DNA of 64,000 bases, from the NCBI GenBank assembly GCA_020347665.1, contig CP070737.1, positions 458,158 through 522,157 of the forward strand, in the 5' to 3' direction. This DNA comes from Nitrospiraceae bacterium. Lineage in GTDB: Bacteria; Nitrospirota; Thermodesulfovibrionia; Thermodesulfovibrionales; UBA6898. The translations under genes were made by a program, and so were the position numbers. Below, piece by piece: positions 60,817 through 64,000 of this stretch. Positions within the stretch are counted from its first letter, which is position 1. Every line of letters starts with the position of its first letter. The notes under the pieces are model-generated. The model had not been told where the DNA came from, made no database searches, and worked only from the letters and a program-made list of their open reading frames with translations.

Positions 60817-63447
60817 TCAACTCCGCTGTTTTCTCCTGAAGTATTTCTCTGTTTCGACCGCACAAAAGACCACTGATGATAACACAAGGGTAAAGACCAG
60901 CTCTGATGGGGTCAGGGGTTTTGTCTTGAATATGGGATTGAGATACGGCACATATATCGTTGCCATCTGAAGCGCCAGGGTGAGCACAAAGGCCCCTAAC
61001 AGCGGCATATTAGAGAAGACACCCATTGTGAAGAAAGACTCCTTCTCGGATCGCACAGCAAGCACATGGCCCATCTGGCTCAGGCAGAGCACGGTAAACA
61101 CAATCGTCTGCCAGTTTTCATGTCCGGTCTTTATTGCCCACGCCTGCGAAAAAATGGAGACGCCACCCATAAGAAGCCCTACCCACAATATGTGCGATCC
61201 CAGTCCGTGCGCAAAAATGCTTTCTTTTGGATGTCGCGGAGGTCTGCTCATGATTTCCTTTTCCGCCGGCTCTGCCGCCAATGCAAGCCCGGGCAGGCCA
61301 TCAGTTACCAGATTAATCCAGAGAATGTGTATCGGTAATAGAGGAATCGGCAGACCAAAAAAAGGAGCAAGGAAAATAGTCCAGATTTCTCCGGAGTTAC
61401 TGGTCATGGTATATTTTATGAACTTGCGGATATTATCGAATATTCTTCTTCCTTCTTTGACAGCCTTAACAATCGTTGCAAAGTTATCATCCAGAAGAAT
61501 CATATGGGCTGATTCCTTTGATACATCCGTGCCGGTAATGCCCATAGCAATTCCGATATCAGCTCGCTTGAGTGCAGGGGCATCATTGACCCCATCACCG
61601 GTCATGGCAACAAAATGCCCCTTGTCCTGTAGTGCTTTCACAATTTTCAGTTTCTGTTCAGGGGCAACGCGGGCATACACACTCAGCCGCTCAACCCGCT
61701 CCTCAAAATCTTCAAAGGGAAGTTTTTTGAGTTCTCGTCCGGTAATAACAGCCTTTGAGCCTTCTTCGATGATCCCCATACGTTTTGCAATCACATGGGC
61801 TGTTATGGGATGGTCACCGGTGATCATTACCGGTCTGATACCAGCTGTTTTACAGAGCTGTACAGCCTCTATCGCTTCCGGTCGCGGCGGATCCATCATT
61901 CCGGCCAGTCCCAATAAGGTCAGGTTTGTTTCCACTGCTTCTGCTGTTATATCTTCAGGCAACTGCTTCCAGATTCTCATGGCTACGCCCAGAACTCTCA
62001 TGCCGTCGGCGGCCATGCGGTTATGCACCCGCTGAATTTCATCATTGTCAATATACCCTGCACCATCAGATGTCAGGATATTATCGGTTTTCTGCATTAA
62101 TACATCGACAGCGCCTTTTGTAAAAGAGACCCAGGTATCATGCGACCATTTATGAATTGTGGTCATGCATTTCCGGTCTGAATCAAAAGGGATTTCATAG
62201 GTACGGGGAAACTGCTTCTCAAGACGGTCTTTGACGAAGCCATGCTCCCTGGAGATGGCATATAATGCAATCTCCGTAGGATCGCCGATGATATTTCCGT
62301 CAGACCCCACTCTGACATCATTGTTCAGGGCTATCGAACGCAAAAAGGTGACCAGAGCCGGTTTCTGTTCAATACGATCATGTTTTTCATTCAGCTGTGT
62401 GCGTTTCAACATCTGACCATTAACATATATTTCTTCAACACTCATTTTATTCAACGTAAGCGTCCCGGTTTTATCCGAACAAATGAAGGTAACCGATCCC
62501 AGTGTTTCAACCGCTGGCAATTTACGTATCAAGGAATTCTGCCGTACCAGTTTTTTTGCTCCAAGAGCCAGCGAGATGGTAACCACTGCAGGGAGCGCCT
62601 CAGGAATGGCCGCTACTGCAAGAGAAATTGCTGTCAGGAGCATAAGAAGCGGCGGCTCTCCTCTCAAAAGACCAAACCCAAACACAACCGCACAGATAAC
62701 CAGAACAATAACGGCAAGTCTCTGCCCAAAAACAGCAAGCCGTTTCTGTAGAGGCGTTTTAACCTCTTCTTCTTCCTGAAGCATAGTGGCGATCCTGCCG
62801 AGTTCTGTCTCCATACCAGTAGCAACAACAATCCCCGATCCCCTTCCATACGAAACAGAGGTCCCATTAAAAACCATATTTTTCCGATCCCCTATGGGAA
62901 GCAGTTCATCGTGAATGGACCGTATATGCTTTTCCACAGATTCTGATTCGCCAGTGAGCGCGGACTCAACTGCCTTCAGCTGAACTGCCTCCAGTAAACG
63001 CAGGTCTGCAGGGATAATATTGCCTGCCTCAAGGATCACAAGGTCACCAGGAACCAGTTGACGTGCAGGGATATTTATTGACTCTCCGTCCCGTATGACG
63101 TGAGCCACTGGAGCAGACAGCTGTTTCAGTGCTGCTATTGCACGTTCAGCCCGATATTCCTGAACAAAACCGATAATAGCGTTCAGGGCGACGATTACAA
63201 TAATTGCTATGGTATCGGTGAGTTCGCCGATAAAACCTGAGACAATGGCCGCCATAATAAGAACGATTATCATGAAATCCCTGAACTGGTCAAGAAGCAT
63301 CACGAATGGCGTTCTTTTCTTCTTTTCTATTAATGCATTAGGGCCGTATTGTTTAAGTGCTTTCCCAGCTTTTTTTGAAGTAAGCCCTTTTCGGGAAGTG
63401 TCAAGTTCTGCAATTACCGTATCAATATCTTTTTGATGCCAGTACAT
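60817..63447 (-). CDS. Cation-transporting P-type ATPase (calcium type, P2A)
   Basis: Ion pump of 876 residues. TGES at 165-168 (actuator), PEALP at 282-286 in helix M4, the phosphorylation site DKTGT at 325-329, [32 protein letters not shown] in the P domain, and about ten membrane helices, the last ones with [15 protein letters not shown], as in Ca2+-pumps. It fits the prokaryotic calcium ATPase group, though the exact ion cannot be proven from sequence. It lies between htpX and purC. Confidence 0.92.
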   Translation of the reverse strand: MYWHQKDIDTVIAELDTSRKGLTSKKAGKALKQYGPNALIEKKKRTPFVMLLDQFRDFMIIVLIMAAIVSGFIGELTDTIAIIVIVALNAIIGFVQEYRAERAIAALKQLSAPVAHVIRDGESINIPARQLVPGDLVILEAGNIIPADLRLLEAVQLKAVESALTGESESVEKHIRSIHDELLPIGDRKNMVFNGTSVSYGRGSGIVVATGMETELGRIATMLQEEEEVKTPLQKRLAVFGQRLAVIVLVICAVVFGFGLLRGEPPLLMLLTAISLAVAAIPEALPAVVTISLALGAKKLVRQNSLIRKLPAVETLGSVTFICSDKTGTLTLNKMSVEEIYVNGQMLKRTQLNEKHDRIEQKPALVTFLRSIALNNDVRVGSDGNIIGDPTEIALYAISREHGFVKDRLEKQFPRTYEIPFDSDRKCMTTIHKWSHDTWVSFTKGAVDVLMQKTDNILTSDGAGYIDNDEIQRVHNRMAADGMRVLGVAMRIWKQLPEDITAEAVETNLTLLGLAGMMDPPRPEAIEAVQLCKTAGIRPVMITGDHPITAHVIAKRMGIIEEGSKAVITGRELKKLPFEDFEERVERLSVYARVAPEQKLKIVKALQDKGHFVAMTGDGVNDAPALKRADIGIAMGITGTDVSKESAHMILLDDNFATIVKAVKEGRRIFDNIRKFIKYTMTSNSGEIWTIFLAPFFGLPIPLLPIHILWINLVTDGLPGLALAAEPAEKEIMSRPPRHPKESIFAHGLGSHILWVGLLMGGVSIFSQAWAIKTGHENWQTIVFTVLCLSQMGHVLAVRSEKESFFTMGVFSNMPLLGAFVLTLALQMATIYVPYLNPIFKTKPLTPSELVFTLVLSSVVFCAVETEKYFRRKQRS

Positions 63448-63542
63448 GGATGTCGGCTCCTCACCATCTGTTTAACAGAAAAAAGACTACGCAGCAAAAA
63501 GGGAAAGAATTACATAAGCATACAGCAGGGCATCTGCTGTTG

Positions 63543-64000
63543 TTAACTCCCCAAGGACAATGATTCCAGCCTCGCAATTCTCTCTTCCATCGGCGGATGT
63601 GTGCTGAAAAGTTTCATCATTGATCTGCCGCTTAACGGGCTGACAATGAGCATATGAGACGTTGCGGGATTTACGTTCATTGGTACTGCCTTAACACCTT
63701 TATGCAGTTTTCTGAGCGCACTGGCAAGTGCTCGCGGATTCCCGTGAATGTGCGCGCCGCCCGCATCCGCTGCATATTCCCTAGATCGAGAAATAGCCAT
63801 CTGAATCAACATGGCCGCAATCGGTACAACTATCATCATAATCAAAGCAACGATCGGGTTGCCACCCCTATCATCACTTGACCGCCCGCCGAAGATCATT
63901 GCCCAACGGGCCATCATGGCCAGATAACTGATCGCTCCAGCAATTGTTGCGGCAATCGTCCCGATCAGGATGTCCCGATGTTTAACATGGGCCAGTTCAT
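63543..64000 (-). CDS. htpX: Membrane zinc protease HtpX, C-terminal part (cut by window edge)
   Basis: The frame runs to the window edge, where the zinc motif HELAH and the following [18 protein letters not shown] are read. Further on come two membrane helices, [15 protein letters not shown] (third zinc ligand Glu) and the end [25 protein letters not shown]. HtpX removes misfolded membrane proteins. The N-terminal two helices are outside the window. Confidence 0.93.
   Translation of the reverse strand, partial: ELAHVKHRDILIGTIAATIAGAISYLAMMARWAMIFGGRSSDDRGGNPIVALIMMIVVPIAAMLIQMAISRSREYAADAGGAHIHGNPRALASALRKLHKGVKAVPMNVNPATSHMLIVSPLSGRSMMKLFSTHPPMEERIARLESLSLGS

Overview
The window looks like the chromosome of an anaerobic, Gram-negative bacterium (Sec and lipoprotein signals, an outer-membrane-type protein, Tat system, HypA/B/D/E/F, corrinoid and Fe-S methyl chemistry, base composition near the middle of the range). 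Gene blocks such as rplU-rpmA-obgE-proB and ffh-rpsP-khpA-rimM-trmD-rplS-rnhB are bacterial. My best guess for the lineage is Nitrospirota (Thermodesulfovibrionia-like) or a deltaproteobacterial relative; this is inference from gene style, not from a search.

Region 1 (1-9246): a lipoprotein fragment, a Gly/Tyr-rich secreted protein, a two-RCK potassium channel, the tRNA methylthiotransferases MiaB and MtaB, a tRNA nucleotidyltransferase/poly(A) polymerase facing left, tRNA-Gly(CCC), a CobW-family metallochaperone GTPase and an OsmC protein. Two copies of a 34-bp element lie upstream of the channel and of miaB.

Region 2 (9247-21072) is the striking part: one compact + strand operon of twelve genes. 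Two MtaA-like (URO-D fold) methyltransferases with full H-x-C...C zinc motifs, an MtrH-family methyltransferase, a corrinoid protein with the DxHxxG motif, a short QueG-like ferredoxin and a RACo-type corrinoid activator form a methyl-transfer module. A small Cys-rich protein follows, then a cytochrome b/HdrE-like membrane protein, an HdrD-like protein with two complete CCG domains, a cysteate-synthase-like PLP enzyme and a fused ComDE-like sulfopyruvate decarboxylase. The last two are the coenzyme M biosynthesis pair known from Methanosarcina. Together this reads as a bacterial coenzyme-M-linked methyl-transfer and heterodisulfide system with no methyl-CoM reductase in view.

Region 3 (21069-32146): a hypothetical protein, a PilZ protein, a substrate-binding-like protein without signal peptide overlapping a nitroreductase, a corrinoid adenosyltransferase, an inositol-lipid unit (inositol-phosphate synthase plus CDP-alcohol phosphatidyltransferase) headed by an InsA-like DNA-binding protein, malate dehydrogenase, an extended nucleoside diphosphate kinase, ClpC behind a promoter with a perfect direct repeat, and DUF4416.

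Region 4 (32169-45061): proB, obgE, rpmA and rplU facing left; then an outer-membrane-like protein, TatA/B with a 33-bp coding repeat, TatC, thioredoxin, TlpA-like lipoprotein, ffh, rpsP, khpA, rimM (no canonical start codon visible), trmD, rplS, rnhB, a DtxR-family regulator and two uncharacterised proteins.

Region 5 (45134-64000): mostly leftward: glutamine amidotransferase, pgeF, nnrDE, acpS, pdxJ, a parvulin lipoprotein, then hypE-hypD-hypF-hypB-hypA (no hypC), ribD (rightward), a small gene split by an in-frame TGA, a pyruvate-kinase-domain protein, a TPR protein (rightward), purC, a calcium-type P-ATPase and the C-terminal part of htpX cut by the window edge. No rRNA, CRISPR array or intact insertion sequence was seen.
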